Assembly (NCBI GenBank): GCA_024138025.1
Contig: JAMXBD010001090.1
Span: 425,708 to 489,707, forward strand
Reading direction: 5' to 3'
Source: Combretum micranthum
Lineage: Eukaryota; Streptophyta; Magnoliopsida; Myrtales; Combretaceae
DNA: 64,000 nucleotides
Positions within the stretch are counted from its first letter, which is position 1. Every line of letters begins with the position of its first letter. Both the position numbers and the translations under genes were made by a program. The notes under the pieces were generated by a model. It worked only from the letters and a program-made list of their open reading frames with translations, made no database searches and was not told where the DNA came from. Positions 11,205 through 23,091 of this stretch are shown here, one piece after another.

Positions 11205-14075
11205 CGAGTAAAAACTCCATGTTGATTCACTTTCTGGCTTGTTTTTCCATTTAACCAAGATCAGTGTGTCCGCTGCAGGTCCTCGCTTGACGATGGTCTG
11301 TCCCAGTACAGCTTCAGGTTCCCACACTTCGTTGGCTTGTAGATCTGGCAGATTGTGGTGGTGGTAGTAACGGACCAGGAACGAAACGCTTCAGCTAGGA
11401 AACGTGGAACGTGGATGGATGGTAGAGTTGGAGGGAGATCCAAACCGGTAAGCGACTTCCCAATCTTGTCCACAATTTTAAATGGACCTTAATATTTAGG
11501 ACTGAGTTTGTTATTTCTGTGATGTTTGATGCTATGTTGACGATAGGGTTGTAGTTTAACGAGAACTAGGTCCCAATGAGAAATGTTCTCTCAGTCCTGT
11601 GCCTGTCAGCTAGGAGCTTCATTCGCTCCTGTGTTGTGTGGTATGAAACTGTAGATTCTGGTTTGGGTCTCTCTGTCTGTCAGCATGTGGTCCACTAAAC
11701 TATTCCTAGTGTCTCTCAGGAATGTAGGTAGATGTAGTGGTGGTGGGTAGCCGTATACGATCTCAAAGGGAGTTGCCTTTAGCTCTAGAGTGGTAATTGG
11801 TGTGTACCACCATTGCTAGAGCTAGGTATTCACTCCATTTCGTAGTGTTTCACTGGACACACACTCAAATAAGACTCCACACACTGTTCACCGCTTCGGT
11901 CTGTCCATCGTTTGGGGATGGTAGCTGAGGAAAGCTTGAGCTCCACTCCTTGTAATTTAAAGAACTCTTCCAGAAGTTGCTTATGAATATCGGGTCTCGG
12001 TCGCTTACTATAGAATTAGGTAACCCATGCAACTTGAATACATTCCCCAAATATAGCATAGCCACTTGTGGAGCTGTGTAAGGGTGGGTTAAGCTCATGA
12101 AGTGCGCGTATTTACTCAGCCTGTCTACTACCACCATGATGACATCCTTTCCATGTGACCTTGGCAAACCCTCAATAAAATCCATCGAAACATCTGTCCA
12201 GCAACCACTAGGAATGGGTAGAGGTTGCAATAGCCCAGGGGTGGCTATGTTTTCATATTTATGCCTTTGACAGATACCACACTCCCTCACAAACTGCCGA
12301 ACATCCTTCTCCATTCCAGGCCAATAATAAGTTGAATGCAGCCTTTTAAAGGTGGCTTGAGAACCTGCATGCCCACCAGCTAAACCTTCATGGTTTAATG
12401 ACAGTAGTTTCCTTCGTAGATCCCAATTAGGACCCACAACTACCTTGCCATTCCTTCTTAGCAATCCTCCCTCCCAGGTGTAATTCTGGACTTGTTTGCC
12501 TTGCTGCAGTTGTTCCATTATATTCTGGTAGAATTCATGCATTATGATACTGTCTTTGATAGAATCCAGAATTTCTGTAGAAAGGTTAGAAACATAGGTA
12601 ATTGTCTTCAACCCTGCAAAATCTACACGAGATAAGGCATCAGCAGCTAAATTAGTTTGACCACTCTTATATTGGATTTCATAGTCAAGGCCGAGTAATT
12701 TAGTCAGCCACTTGTGCTGACTAGCTGTGGTGACCCTTTGTTCAAGCAGGTACTTTAAACTTTGGTGGTCAGTCTTGATTATAAAGTGCCTGCCAATTAA
12801 GTAATGCCTCCATCTATCCACTGCTTGCACTATGGCCAACATTTCCTTTTCATAGATAGATAGTCCTTTCTGTCTTACTCCCAAGGCCTTACTTAAGAAG
12901 GCTATGGGATGTCTGTCCTACATGAGCACCGCTCCTATACCTTCATCACTAGCATCGGTTTCAATGATGAAGGGTTTGGAGAAATCAGGTAGTCGTAGAA
13001 CAGGTGCTTGTATGAGTGCCTTCTTGACTAATTCAAAAGACCTGTCAGCTTCTGGATTCCATGCAAAACCTTCTTTTTTCAGCAATTGAGTTAGAGGCTT
13101 AGTCAGAGTACCATAACCTTGAATAAACCTCCTATAGTATCCAGCCAAGCCTAGAAATCCTCTCAATTGTTTGACATTTAAGGGTCGTGGCCAATTGTGG
13201 ACAGCTTCCACCTTTCTAGGGTCTGTGGTTACTCCTTGTTTGGAAATAATGTGCCCTAAGTATTCAATGTGTGTGGCTCCAAAAACACATTTACTCTGTT
13301 TCAGATAGAGTTTTTCCTTTCTTAGCACCTCCATCACTACTCTTAGGTGTTTAGCATGCTCCTCTAATTCCTTACTGTAGACTAGTATGTCATAAAAAAA
13401 TACAAGCACAAATTTCCTGAGATGAGGCCTAAAAAGATCATTCATTAGGCCTTGAAAGGTGGAAGGAGCATTAGTTAGGCCGAAAGGCATAACAGTGAAC
13501 TCATAATGCCCTTCATGAGTTTTGAAGGCTGTTTTGTAGATGTCAGTAGGGTTCATCAATATTTGATGATAACCTGACCATAAATCTAGTTTGCTGAAAT
13601 AACTAGACCCAAACAATTCATCAAATAAATCTTCAATCAAAGGAATTGGATACCTGTCCTTTATAGTAAATTTGTTGAGCTCACGGTAGTCCACACACAT
13701 CCTCCATGAGTTGTCTTTTTTCTTGACCAGCACCACCGGAGAGGAAAAAGGGCTGTGGCTGGGCCTGATGGTACCTTGCTCCAACATTTCTCTTACCAAG
13801 GCTTCTAACACACTTTTCTGGGCAGCTGAATGTCTGTAGGGTCGTAATTTGATTGGTTGGGTGCCTTCCTATAAGTGAATTAGATGTTCATGACCTCTAG
13901 GAGGTGGCAATGAGGTTGGTGCCTCAAAGAGGTCATGAAATTCTTCAAGGAGTTCCAATAAACAGGGGGGTATGTTATGATTGCTGGTGACTTCATCTTT
14001 TCCCACTCTGACACCAAAAATTAACCAGCATTGGACCCCTACTACCAGTGAATCTTTTTTTACTAGTTTCTCCAA
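11205..14075 (-). pseudogene. pol: Reina-like pol: RT, RNase H, integrase, chromodomain, broken
   Basis: The polyprotein that copies and integrates the element. From right to left on the minus strand: a protease-RT linker (13869-14075), then RT at 12918-13811 with [34 protein letters not shown] and the catalytic box as [10 protein letters not shown]. One aspartate of the usual YxDD is thus missing. RNase H and integrase are at 11865-12884: [34 protein letters not shown], then the zinc region with CGICQRHK and the core with VSMDFIEGLP, VVVDRLSKYAHF and SDRDPIF. A frameshift near 11950 interrupts the core. About 11205-11290 still encodes a chromodomain end, LVKWKNKPESESTWS. Two stops, near 13870 and 12917, look like single C-to-T changes. 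Confidence 0.85.
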
Positions 14076-14138
14076 CCCTTTAGCATCCAGTGGTTTAACA
14101 ATGTCTGTTACCCCTTTTAATTTACACTGCTGGTTATT

Positions 14139-15743
14139 CTAAGTGAATTCCATGGTTAATTCACAGAAGTTCCACTTAATACTGCCCAACCTCCGCAACC
14201 AAGGCATTCCTAACACCACATCCTCCCCATCCAATGGTAGAATATGTACATCAACTTCGAACAAAATACCTTGCATTTCCAACTTGAACCTCGGTATATA
14301 GCCTTTGGTAAACATTGGAGTACCATCAGCTAAGGATACCTTAACCGTCTTGGCCTGTTCTACCTTGCAAGATAACCCTTTAGAAACCTTTTCATCTAGG
14401 AAATTCAAAGAGCTACCCGAATCAACAAAAACTCCCAACCCTCTCCGCTTATAAAAAGCTTTGAATCTCATCATCTCAAACGCTTGTACTTGGTTAATTG
14501 CACATAAAGATAACTTGGACAGCTCCTCTTCCAATGGTATTACCTCTTCTTGTTCTACAGTTTCCTCCATGCCTTCATCTACCTCCTCTATTATCAGCTT
14601 CCTAAAGACCTTGTTCTTACACTTATGTCCAGGACCAAATGCCTCATCACACCAGAAACACTGTCGTTTCCTTCTTTTCTCATCAATTTCTTCAGGGGTT
14701 AAGCGGCGGGTGGTGCGGTTTTGAGTCGTGAGGGGTGGTTGATTTTGGTTAGTGTTTCTGGTGAAAGGGTTTTTGGGGTTGATTGGTTTAGTGTTTTGTG
14801 AGTAAGAATTTGGTTGGCTTTTTGGATAGGTCAGTGTTTTAGTGTTTGTGTTTTGGTTGGAATGATTGTTTGTGTTTTGGTTGGAATGGCTGTTGATGAA
14901 AACTGTAGGTTGAGGAACACGGTGTGGTTTAGTAGAGTGAGTGGTAGCATTTAGTGTGGTCTCCTGCAGTTTGGCTAATGTAAAGGCATGTAGGAATGTT
15001 TGTGGCTGAAACATTCGGACAGGGTACTGGATCTCTGGTCTGAGGCCGCTTAGGAAACAACTAATTTTGTGGTTTTCATGCAATGGAACTAGAGTAATAA
15101 GGTATTCAAATTCCACCCAATATTCTTCTACCGTCCCCTGTTGGACTAACTCCTTAAGGGCAGCCATAGGATCCTCAAACGTTGCTGCACCAAATCTGTG
15201 TTGTAATCTAATTACGAGGTCTTCCCAAGTAATAGGATTAGGTGAAACCCAGTTTTGGACAAAAGAATGGTACCAATGCAAGGCTAAACCCTCTAAATGC
15301 ATTGCAGCTACTTTAACCCTTAATGGATTAGGAGTGAGGTCCAGTTCAAAGAAATGCTCAGCTTTGATTAACCAGGATTTCAAATCTTCCCCAGAAAAAG
15401 TAGGAAATCCTAGACGACTAGCTAATGAGTGTAATTGCTGTTGAGAGGTTACCTCCATAGCTGCAGGATCATGTGCAACAGCTTTAGCCTTGTCCAACCG
15501 TGAGCCACTCGGAGAATTACCAGTGCTGTAGGTGTCACCCAGGCTACCAAATTGCATCTGGTTTGTAGTATTGACGTCACACATTTTCTTTTGCAGGTCA
15601 CTCAAGGTTGCTCCGTAGTTGTCCAATGTGGTTTGCTGCTGTTTGAATAATTCAGTGAATGTTTTGAGCAGCTTTTCTTCCTGATCTTTGAGTAATTTTT
15701 TTACAGATTTTTCCATGGATTCGGATTGACGGGTTTTAACCAT
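14139..15743 (-). CDS. gag: Reina-like Gag-protease, intact frame
   Basis: 534 codons, open throughout, starting MVKTRQSESM just 15 bases inside the primer site. The N-terminus is a coiled-coil-like stretch (residues about 8-60). The capsid domain follows, with LGFPTFSGEDLKSWLIKAE, ALHWYHSFVQ and WEDLVIRLQHRFG around residues 110-185. An asparagine- and threonine-rich linker spans about 285-345. A zinc knuckle, CFWCDEAFGPGHKC, is near 363. The aspartic protease active site is VFVDSGSSLNFL near 437, with the second motif VVLGMPWL near 510. Gag and protease being in one frame suits this lineage. The frame ends before RT, so pol expression would need read-through or a frame change. Confidence 0.9.
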   Translation of the reverse strand: MVKTRQSESMEKSVKKLLKDQEEKLLKTFTELFKQQQTTLDNYGATLSDLQKKMCDVNTTNQMQFGSLGDTYSTGNSPSGSRLDKAKAVAHDPAAMEVTSQQQLHSLASRLGFPTFSGEDLKSWLIKAEHFFELDLTPNPLRVKVAAMHLEGLALHWYHSFVQNWVSPNPITWEDLVIRLQHRFGAATFEDPMAALKELVQQGTVEEYWVEFEYLITLVPLHENHKISCFLSGLRPEIQYPVRMFQPQTFLHAFTLAKLQETTLNATTHSTKPHRVPQPTVFINSHSNQNTNNHSNQNTNTKTLTYPKSQPNSYSQNTKPINPKNPFTRNTNQNQPPLTTQNRTTRRLTPEEIDEKRRKRQCFWCDEAFGPGHKCKNKVFRKLIIEEVDEGMEETVEQEEVIPLEEELSKLSLCAINQVQAFEMMRFKAFYKRRGLGVFVDSGSSLNFLDEKVSKGLSCKVEQAKTVKVSLADGTPMFTKGYIPRFKLEMQGILFEVDVHILPLDGEDVVLGMPWLRRLGSIKWNFCELTMEFT

Positions 15744-15757
15744 TCACCCGTCAGCAG

Positions 15758-15769
15758 GCTCTGATACCA
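15758..15769 (-). promoter_or_regulatory. Reina-like primer-binding site (initiator Met tRNA)
   Basis: The minus strand reads TGGTATCAGAGC two bases after the LTR end, the standard complement of plant initiator tRNA-Met. Confidence 0.93.
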
Positions 15770-15771
15770 AT

Positions 15772-16257
15772 TGGAGTGGGGTTACACAGAGGTAGCACAA
15801 TTACTCATAATTAAGAAATATTGTAATGCCCATTCTCAGATACGAGAAGATATAATTCTGAAAATTTACTGATCTCTTTCACTTTCCATTCCCATTGTAT
15901 TTATAGGGTAATGGGTTGGTTACAATTTAGATTTCTATCCATGTGGCCAGTTGGCTTACAAAATCATTGTGTAACAAATTGTAACAGAATTCTATCAAAA
16001 CAGAATGTAAGTAACTAATTAAAATCTAACAGATTCTGACTTAGTTATTTCTAACCCATGGGCTGTATTACTTAACATTGTGGACCGGCCCACCTTTGTC
16101 TGTTCGGCCCATTTTGATAATTCAGCCCAGCTCACATGTCTCTTCTCCCGACAGCTTCCCTTTCTTTCCTAATGTCATATGTGCTAAGTGATGTTCGAAG
16201 TGAGCTTCTTCTGTCTGTCTGCTCCCTGATGTTAACCCTAACTCCTTCCTCACAACA
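15772..16257 (-). repeat. Reina-like 5' LTR
   Basis: 486 bp, about 98% similar by eye to 10663-11144. The TATA box is at 15898-15905 on the minus strand. The flank 16258-16262 (CAAGA) completes the target duplication. Confidence 0.93.
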
Positions 16258-17416
16258 CAAGAAAACTAAACTTCAGTTTGTACTTAATTAATTTCTCTTA
16301 CTCTGCTTCTAACTTTTCTTTCTAACCATCGTTGTCTCTAATTTTTTTTCTTTATCTTTTGTCTTTGTACAAATCATGATACAGGTTTGCCCTTAACTAT
16401 ATCCTTGTCTTGTTCGTGTTGCCATCCTAACCTTCAGGGCGGTACTAGTTCTCCTCCTTCCTAAATGAACTTAAATTCAATAATTCTTTACTTTTCTTTG
16501 AACTTTAATTTGGCTACTGAGGACAATGCCTCACTTAAGTGTCGGGGAGGAGAAAGTAATTCATATGAACTTTGAAAAAAAGAAAGAGAACTGAGGTGTT
16601 ATGATTTTTCTTTTCCTAAATGACTAAAATTTTCAGATTCAGACTTTGAGATCATGACCCAATTTGCATAGGACTTCAATTACAAGAATCGAATGACTTG
16701 CCTCTAAGAAGTTATATTGAGCTCTCACTTCACCTACATTGAATCCTTAATACTTAGTCAAAGTTATAAAGTAAAACTAAGTAAAAAAAAACTTACTTAC
16801 CTTTTAATGATGGAATTTCTAAGTTCATTAGGATTAGATTCTTTCATTAAGAATCTTGAAAGCACCTTAATCTCTAATAAAAGGGCAATTGAAATGTTTC
16901 TCTTGGAATTTTCTTGTAAGTATCTATTTGGAATATATATATATATATATATATATGTTTATAAAGAATTGATATATAGCTTTTACTCCACTGACTCAGG
17001 TAAGTGAGTTAAGAGTATCAAATTCTGAATGTTAGAGTGAGTGAGAGTCCATTGGGGTCTTTTTAAAACCTAGTCACTTTGATGATGAGCCCTGGATGTG
17101 TCGACTCAATGATCTTACTATAACAAGAAAGATAAAAAGGCAAATAAGGTTGAAAAAAAGCAGGTAAAACCTGTCTAGAGGAGATATATATATATATATA
17201 TATATATAACTCTTCCTTTGAAGGCCAATTTATTTAATAATGCTTAAATACAAAAAAAAAAATATCAGTTAAGTATAAATTCCCTAAAGATTACAAAAAG
17301 GGAGAAGTCTAGGAGAGATTTTGATGCGATATACTTTCATTCTATATTTTTGTGCTTAGAGAGATGGTTGATGAGATTGTATACTCTAAAGTGAATAAGC
17401 GAAGTAAACCAAGGTG

Positions 17417-17447
<31 letters not shown>

Positions 17448-17659
17448 CTGTTTGACCCTGGATTTACTTTTAACTTTGGAAGCTATTTTTAAATGGCAAG
17501 GGTAAAGCTTGGTTTGCTCTAATTAATTTTAGAAGATTGGCTAAAGTTTTTTGTTGATACAATTATCCATGGTAGAGTGAGAGTTTTTTTTTTTTTTAAA
17601 AAAAGAAGATGGAGGAATTTATAATGAGTTTGAAGGACTGAATTGAGCAATACTGATGT
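16258..17659 (+). other. Athila 3' untranslated region
   Basis: Continuation of Athila after the Reina-like insertion. It carries the Athila-typical GAGGACAATGCCTC near 16518 followed by AAGTGTCGGGGAGGAG, a purine-rich stretch. No coding sequence is evident. It includes TA microsatellites at about 16934-16955 and 17187-17208 and a 28-base T-run at 17417-17444. The 3' LTR has not begun by 17659. Confidence 0.65.
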
Positions 17660-17672
17660 CACTACAACAAAA
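17660..17672. repeat. CACTA terminal inverted repeat, left end
   Basis: CACTACAACAAAA closely matches the CACTACAAGAAAA-like ends of plant CACTA elements. The partner end is not in the window. Confidence 0.8.
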
Positions 17673-17689
17673 TGAGCCTTTGGCTACAT

Positions 17690-18090
17690 CTAATAAACGT
17701 AGGTAAACATTAATTAAATGTGACCTCGCAAAAGGTCAGTCGCAGATTTAATCAGTAACGTTAAAAATTGAAACATCGCCAATGTTAGTTTGACAGCCAA
17801 ATATACTTTGTTAGGCCATGTTTAAACATGGCCTATTATCATGTTTTGGTCACACTTATGTGTGGCTAAATATGACTAATATCCATCCCACCAAATATAA
17901 AAGGAGGGAAACTTGTGATCGATGACGTTTAAACGTGGGTAAACATTTTTATTAGTAACGTGTAAACGTAAGTAAATTACATAATTAACGATGTTTAACC
18001 GTGGCCATACACAGTTTGAATAAGCTTCATATATGTTTGTTGGGCCACAATGGTGATTTATAAATGTGACAAATCTCATATTTACCGCAA
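17690..18090. promoter_or_regulatory. CACTA subterminal motif cluster
   Basis: Several dispersed copies of TTTAAACGTGG-like and AACGT-like motifs occur in both orientations (for example near 17819, 17927 and 18089). This is the usual binding platform for the TNPA-type protein near CACTA ends. Exact motif boundaries were judged by eye. Confidence 0.55.
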
Positions 18091-18328
18091 TTTAAACGTG
18101 GCTATTCTAATACATTGGCGATGTCTACATATAGGTAGTGGTTGTTATTTTTATTTAGTGACGTTTACACGTGGCTATTCTAATGCATTGGCGACGTCTA
18201 CATATAGGTAGTAGTAGTTATTTTTATTTAGCGACGTTTAAACTTGGCTATTCTAATGCATTGGCGATGTCTACATATAGGTAGTGGTAGTTATTTTTAT
18301 TTAGCGACGTTTAAACGTGGCTATTCTT
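18091..18328. repeat. 73-bp subterminal tandem repeats of the CACTA element
   Basis: Three units of 73 bp (18091-18163, 18164-18236, 18237-18309) and a partial fourth to 18328. Each starts with TTTAAACGTGGCTATTCTAA and ends TTATTTAGCGACG with few differences. The junction contains CGTTTAAACG, a palindrome. Confidence 0.9.
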
Positions 18329-18772
18329 GTTAAGAAGATAGTAATGTTCAATTGGTTTATTTGGCAATATATATTTGTTTATTGTGTAACATATGCACAA
18401 TTAGCAATATAAACCTGTTTGCTCATAATATAATTGATACCTGCTATTACTTCAGCACATGAAATTTATATATGAATAAATGTCACTAATACATTTTGGA
18501 GCATACAATGCGCTCGATATGTAATAAAAACTAATAACATAAAGATTACTTAAAGATCACCATGACCATCGTTGCATTAAAGGGAAAAAAAACCCCAAAA
18601 CAATATGATTTAGTGTCCTTACAAGAAACGTTAGTGTAAACTCCAAATTACATCAAAATGGGCATATGTACACTTTATCACATTAATTTGACCCCATTCA
18701 TGTCAGTTGCTTCAGCCAAAAACAAAAAACAAAAAATTGAGTACTTAATTTTCTTCCTCACTATTGACATCA
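18329..18772. other. CACTA sequence after the transposase end, nothing coding
   Basis: AT-rich sequence between the subterminal repeats and the last transposase exon. It would be the 3' untranslated region of the minus-strand gene. I see no clear feature. Confidence 0.4.
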
Positions 18773-21239
18773 TCATCTCCAAGGATGGATTTGATGAAGT
18801 ATGTCGTGCACTTGCAGAAGTATTTCCATTTGATTTGCTATCACACAATATACAAATTAAATATAATTATTAAATTGTTAAAAAAAAACGCGAATAAGAT
18901 AATGAAAAATGACTCATGATAACTAACCTGAACTACTGGGAAAACTTGATATAAGTTGTTCTACAAGTTGAGTTAGTTGATCAAGCTGTAAATACCATTA
19001 AGCAGCAAATTCAATTCAAGAAAATTGGAAAAAATCTAGTTGAGCTACTTAAGTAGTCTATCAAATCAAATTTGAACTTTCTAATATTCAATTTGACTAG
19101 CTGACAAGTTTAATTGAGCTTGAGTTGACTATAAATATTAATTAAGTTCAACTTAAGTTTCATGTTAATATTATACTAATCAGAATTTAAAACATTTTTT
19201 TCCTTCACAAATTTAAGTGTAAACAAATTCAAGCTTTAAAATTTTAACTTTGGTTTGAAAATTTGAATCAAGTTTGAGATTACTGTCAACACTATCTCGA
19301 TTCAACTAGTTTATAGATCCAAATGCATTGACCGAAAAAAGATGTGAAAGTGTAGTTTCATTAACATAAATAGCAAAAGTTTTGACTTATGTATAAAACG
19401 TTAACCACAGCACACCAAGAATTCTCTGATGGCCTAGTGATAAACTTGGAAATTAGATTATAGGAACATCCACAAGGTAACACAGACACGCAAATACAGA
19501 ACAAAGTAAAAAACTAAACCAAAATAGGACATAAAGTCATGGACACATGCCTAATATCTCGACTGTATATATTGCAAACATCGTGATCGCTTCAATTGTT
19601 ATGTCACATTTGCATATATTTAAACACATGTAATGCCTAACAGAAAAGGTAGGGTTTTGTCACATCCTAGAAGACTCATTTCCCACAATTCCTTAACCTA
19701 CACATTGTATGTCCAAGAGAAAATCCAAGGACCTTTAGGTTCTGCCACAATCACCCTTGGAAGCCATATTAAAATTTATTTACCTGTTGAGTTTGTTGCT
19801 GGCGTAATGTTTTTTCCTGTTGCTATTCAGCTCTTAACTCCTCCATCTCATTCTGTCTTCGTGTTGATTTCCCAATAGATGGTGGTTCATATCCTCTTCC
19901 AGGATGGTAGTCAGATCTGTTACTTGCATTCATAAATATGTCAACAATCTCTTGTGGTGTCTTTGGGTTGTCAGAAGATTGTGAATCCTCATACATTTTC
20001 ACCATCTTCTCCTACATTATGAAAACTAAAACATAACATCCGCAACATATTGCTTATTTAATAACATATTCAAAATAAAACTTAACCCATAGACTTACAT
20101 AATCTTCAGAAGCTTATTGTGAAACCCAACCACCAGTATCGTTAGGCCTTGGTTTACGATATCGAGTTTGCTTAAAGAACTCGATAGCATTGGGCAATTG
20201 GTGATTTTTATTGACCTACAAACATATATATATTTATATAATATTAGAAAAATGTTAAACACTTGAGTAAGCTTACTACTACATGTTAGAAATTATATGA
20301 GTTGCTACTTATGTGCTCATTCCTTCTGCTCTCAAATGATCGAGAGCCAAACCTATGCAAGTATTTGACACAACTACATGCTTCTTTCCCGATCATTGAT
20401 TTGATCCTCTATTAATTAAAAACAGTGACATATTTATGTAGTTATTACTTGAAATCCCAAGAAAAATGGGTATGTAGAGTTTACCTTCTTGGATGGGTCA
20501 TTAGATTCTAAAATTGCCTTCTCTTCTGCAATCTCTTTAGTCCATTGTTCCATCGTCTTCTTCCAATTATCTTCATTCGATCCTTTAGGTCTTGCTACAT
20601 CACCAATCTCCATCTATCTCCTCTTAGTTTTACTTCGATGATTTCTAAGTAGACTCCCCATCCATTTATCATCAGCAGCAAATTTGTTGCCATTTTTGAC
20701 TACATCATCAATATTCAATCGATTCTACATCAACCATGTCAGTTAAGACAAAAGAATTATTAGTAACATCACATAACAAGTAAGTAATATGAAAGGAAAG
20801 TTTAGTGTACATTTTACGTTGACCCTCTCCCAAGCTCGTTGTTTCTCCATCTTATCTAATTTTCTCCAATCTTCACCATAAAGAGGCAATAAGTCCCTAC
20901 ATGCTTTCCCTATCTCAGATGCTAATTTTGAGGATTGATCTGCCGAAATAGGATGTCCTCCGGATGTAGTAAACTTAACTAGCATCTTTCCCTTTCGCTT
21001 CATATTCTCCCACTCAAGTGCTTCACCACGATATGCACTTCTCTTACCAACAGATCGTGTTGAGCTCTCTGTTGCTACAATTATAAGAGAATGTTTTTTA
21101 ACTTGCACACTTTCAATAATTTATTGTATATATTTATAAAGCTTACCAAGAGATTCAGTATTATTAGACGTGTGGCTGTGCTCTTGGGGCCTATCCACTT
21201 GACCATGGTTCATTTCTCGTATATCTGGAGCTTCATTCT
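18773..21239 (-). pseudogene. CACTA TNPA-like / Transposase_24 (Ptta/En/Spm) gene, exons 3-9
   Basis: Plant CACTA elements encode, beside TNP2, a second protein of the Ptta/En/Spm (Transposase_24) type thought to bind the subterminal repeats. Exons with AG/GT borders can be followed on the minus strand: 21147-21239, 20818-21074, 20485-20724, 20309-20408, 20099-20215, 19784-20011, 18928-18985 and 18773-18837. The core exon reads KLASEIGKACRDLLPLYG, typical of the family; a later exon reads TPQEIVDIFMNA and a final one LDQLTQLVEQLI, coiled-coil-like. In-frame stops at 20114-20116 (TAA) and near 19820-19822 (TAG) disable it. The first exons are at 47289-47619, about 26 kb away because of later insertions. 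Confidence 0.75.
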
Positions 21240-21396
21240 CTACATTTAATAGGATAACCAAAAATCACATTACATATGTTAATATTCAAAGCTAAATACA
21301 CAACAAGGATAGTAGGAATTGAATTAGAAATATAAGTATATAGAGCATTTATATTTGACCATATGAAAATAGAAAAAAATTAGAGACATGTATAAT

Positions 21397-23091
21397 TGTC
21401 ACGTCCCGAGGGATACCCTAAACGTGGCAGTCCGCCGTACACAATACTAAAGCCTAGGAATGACTACCCTGGTCACGCAAAGGCTTCCATATCGTGTACA
21501 AGGCGTACATCACAACCAAGGGAATGCATCGGAGTAGCGCAATTTATATTGATAATAAATAAGTAACAAGGCAAAGAGAATACTTATCATACAACATAAA
21601 CATATTGCATTGCAATTCTTAGGGGCATATCCATCTATTATATTCAAATAAATATATATCACTAATCATATAAGTCATTATATATAAAAAACCTTACAAA
21701 ATTACTTATCTTGTGATTCTAATTCCTTCATAGAAGCTTAACCATCCTTCCATGATTTTCTCAATGTCATGGTCCTCAATTTAAGCCACGGATATACCTG
21801 TTTCAACAAAATCTATAGAGGTATAAGCCACGACTAGCTTAGTGAGATATTCCTTTTCATTCGCACCATATTTTCAAACAAGTTTATTTATTTAATCACA
21901 CATATGCTATGCATACAATGCAACAACCACGTGATTACACAAATATATACAGTTATCCGGAAACCATATATAGAACGGATTTACCCCTCCGTATCAAAGG
22001 TTAGGGAATCGGGGTGGAAGGTCCTCGACCTTTTACTGCTAGTCCCCAGGTCCTCACCCACAGCGTTCTGTTGGCTCGGCTCCGAACCTAGAGTCGCTTT
22101 CCCGAGCGATTTGGATTCTCCACGAAGGAACATGGCCCGTGGCACCACACGATCACAGCCAATCCAACTCTACGTGTAGGAGTAGCAGCCTTCCAAAAAG
22201 ATGTGACTCGATTGATGCTATGCGTGAGCGTTTTAGTTTTCTTAAACCAAACCTTATTAAGGTTTATTAAGGGCGATCAAACAATTTAGCAAACAATAAA
22301 CAATCATACAAGTAAGTAAACAAAATTATTTAAACAAGCAGTTCGAAGTTGCGATATTCTTAATTCTCATTTCACGCATAAACATAGAATCACATATATA
22401 CACAGAAAATCCCGAATTCCCCAAATATATCCATTTTTATCTTTTCTTAGTATACTAATGCCACTACTTTACAAGCACAAGCAAGGTAACGAATTTAGGA
22501 GGAATAACTCACTCATCCATTTGCGATCTTCTTAGTTGTAGTAATCCTCGGGTAGGGTAATCTCGTATCTTTCGTCACCTAGACAAAAGAAATACCCGGG
22601 ATAAGTCCTTCATGAAATTTCTATTCTTGGATTTTCTAAACTTTTCTTAAATCGTGGTAAAATCATATAAGAGGAAATTCCAACTTAAAATGGCCATAAC
22701 TTCCTCATTTTAACTCAGAATTTCGCATATAATATACCGTTTTCTACCTATTCGAAAAGATCTATCCATTTCTAAGGTTATATTTGTCATAAATGGTCGT
22801 TTGGGTTCCGGAAACGTCAGGTACAGATTTAAAACGAATTTTCTAAACTTTTGCAAAAATCCATTTTCTAACTCAACTCCTTTTTAAAGGAAATCCTTTT
22901 GTAACAATATAAGTATAGACATATTTTTGATAAACATTTTGAATATATCGGTAGCTCACTTTGCAAAATTTCTAATGGTAGTGTCTCAACAATTTATTTC
23001 ATAAAACAATTCTTTTTAAAGTGTTTAAAACTTATCTTGATAAATTCCTTTTCAAGTATTTGGAAGGAATTTTATAGTTTCATTATAAATG
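21397..23091 (-). repeat. Outer solo LTR, part 1 (Tekay/Del-related)
   Basis: First 1,695 bp (in plus coordinates) of a 4.35-kb solo LTR that resumes at 42721-45376. It starts TGTCACGTCCCGAGGG on the plus strand, which is the reverse complement of the end of Tekay-type LTRs (compare GGGGCGTGACA at 54175-54185). The flanks ATAAT (21392-21396) and ATAAC (45377-45381) form an imperfect five-base target duplication. No coding region or primer site adjoins it, so the internal part was lost by LTR-LTR recombination. A TATA box lies in the second part. Confidence 0.8.

Larger units (their letters stand above)
10663..16257 (-). mobile_element. Reina-like chromovirus (Ty3/gypsy), full length
   Basis: 5,595 bp with LTRs of 482 and 486 bp, a perfect CAAGA duplication (10658-10662 and 16258-16262), an initiator-Met primer site and a polypurine tract. 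All coding is on the minus strand, in the order gag-protease, RT, RNase H, integrase, chromodomain. Small size, short LTRs and the chromodomain fit the Reina lineage of chromoviruses, though the lineage call rests on recognition rather than a tree. The LTRs differ by only about two substitutions but about six single-base indels. It is the youngest insertion that can be dated here. Its gag frame is intact and its pol frame is not. Confidence 0.9.
633..17659 (+). mobile_element. Degenerate Athila-type Ty3/gypsy retrotransposon (3' end not reached)
   Basis: The order is 5' LTR, tRNA-Asp-type primer site, gag, aspartic protease, RT, RNase H, integrase, a conserved hairpin, then a long 3' region with an env-like frame. 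This is the layout of the plant Athila lineage. The reading frames are broken by many stops and frameshifts, so this copy is dead. A Reina-like element interrupts it at 10663-16257, and a CACTA transposon enters at 17660, before any 3' LTR is seen. The five bases before the LTR (AGTAT, 628-632) are the expected left half of a target duplication, but the right half lies beyond the CACTA and cannot be checked. Confidence 0.85.

Noticed and set aside
18091..18328. CRISPR-like array
   Set aside because: Units are directly adjacent with no unique spacers and lie near a CACTA terminus in a plant genome.
18658..18873. 71-codon plus-strand frame near the CACTA left end
   Set aside because: Antisense to the last exon of the TNPA-like gene and without recognisable motifs.
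21904..22179. Frame MLCIQCNNH..., repeated at 23589-23957
   Set aside because: Conserved only because the two solo LTRs are copies; no protein-like conservation, and the C-termini differ through indels.
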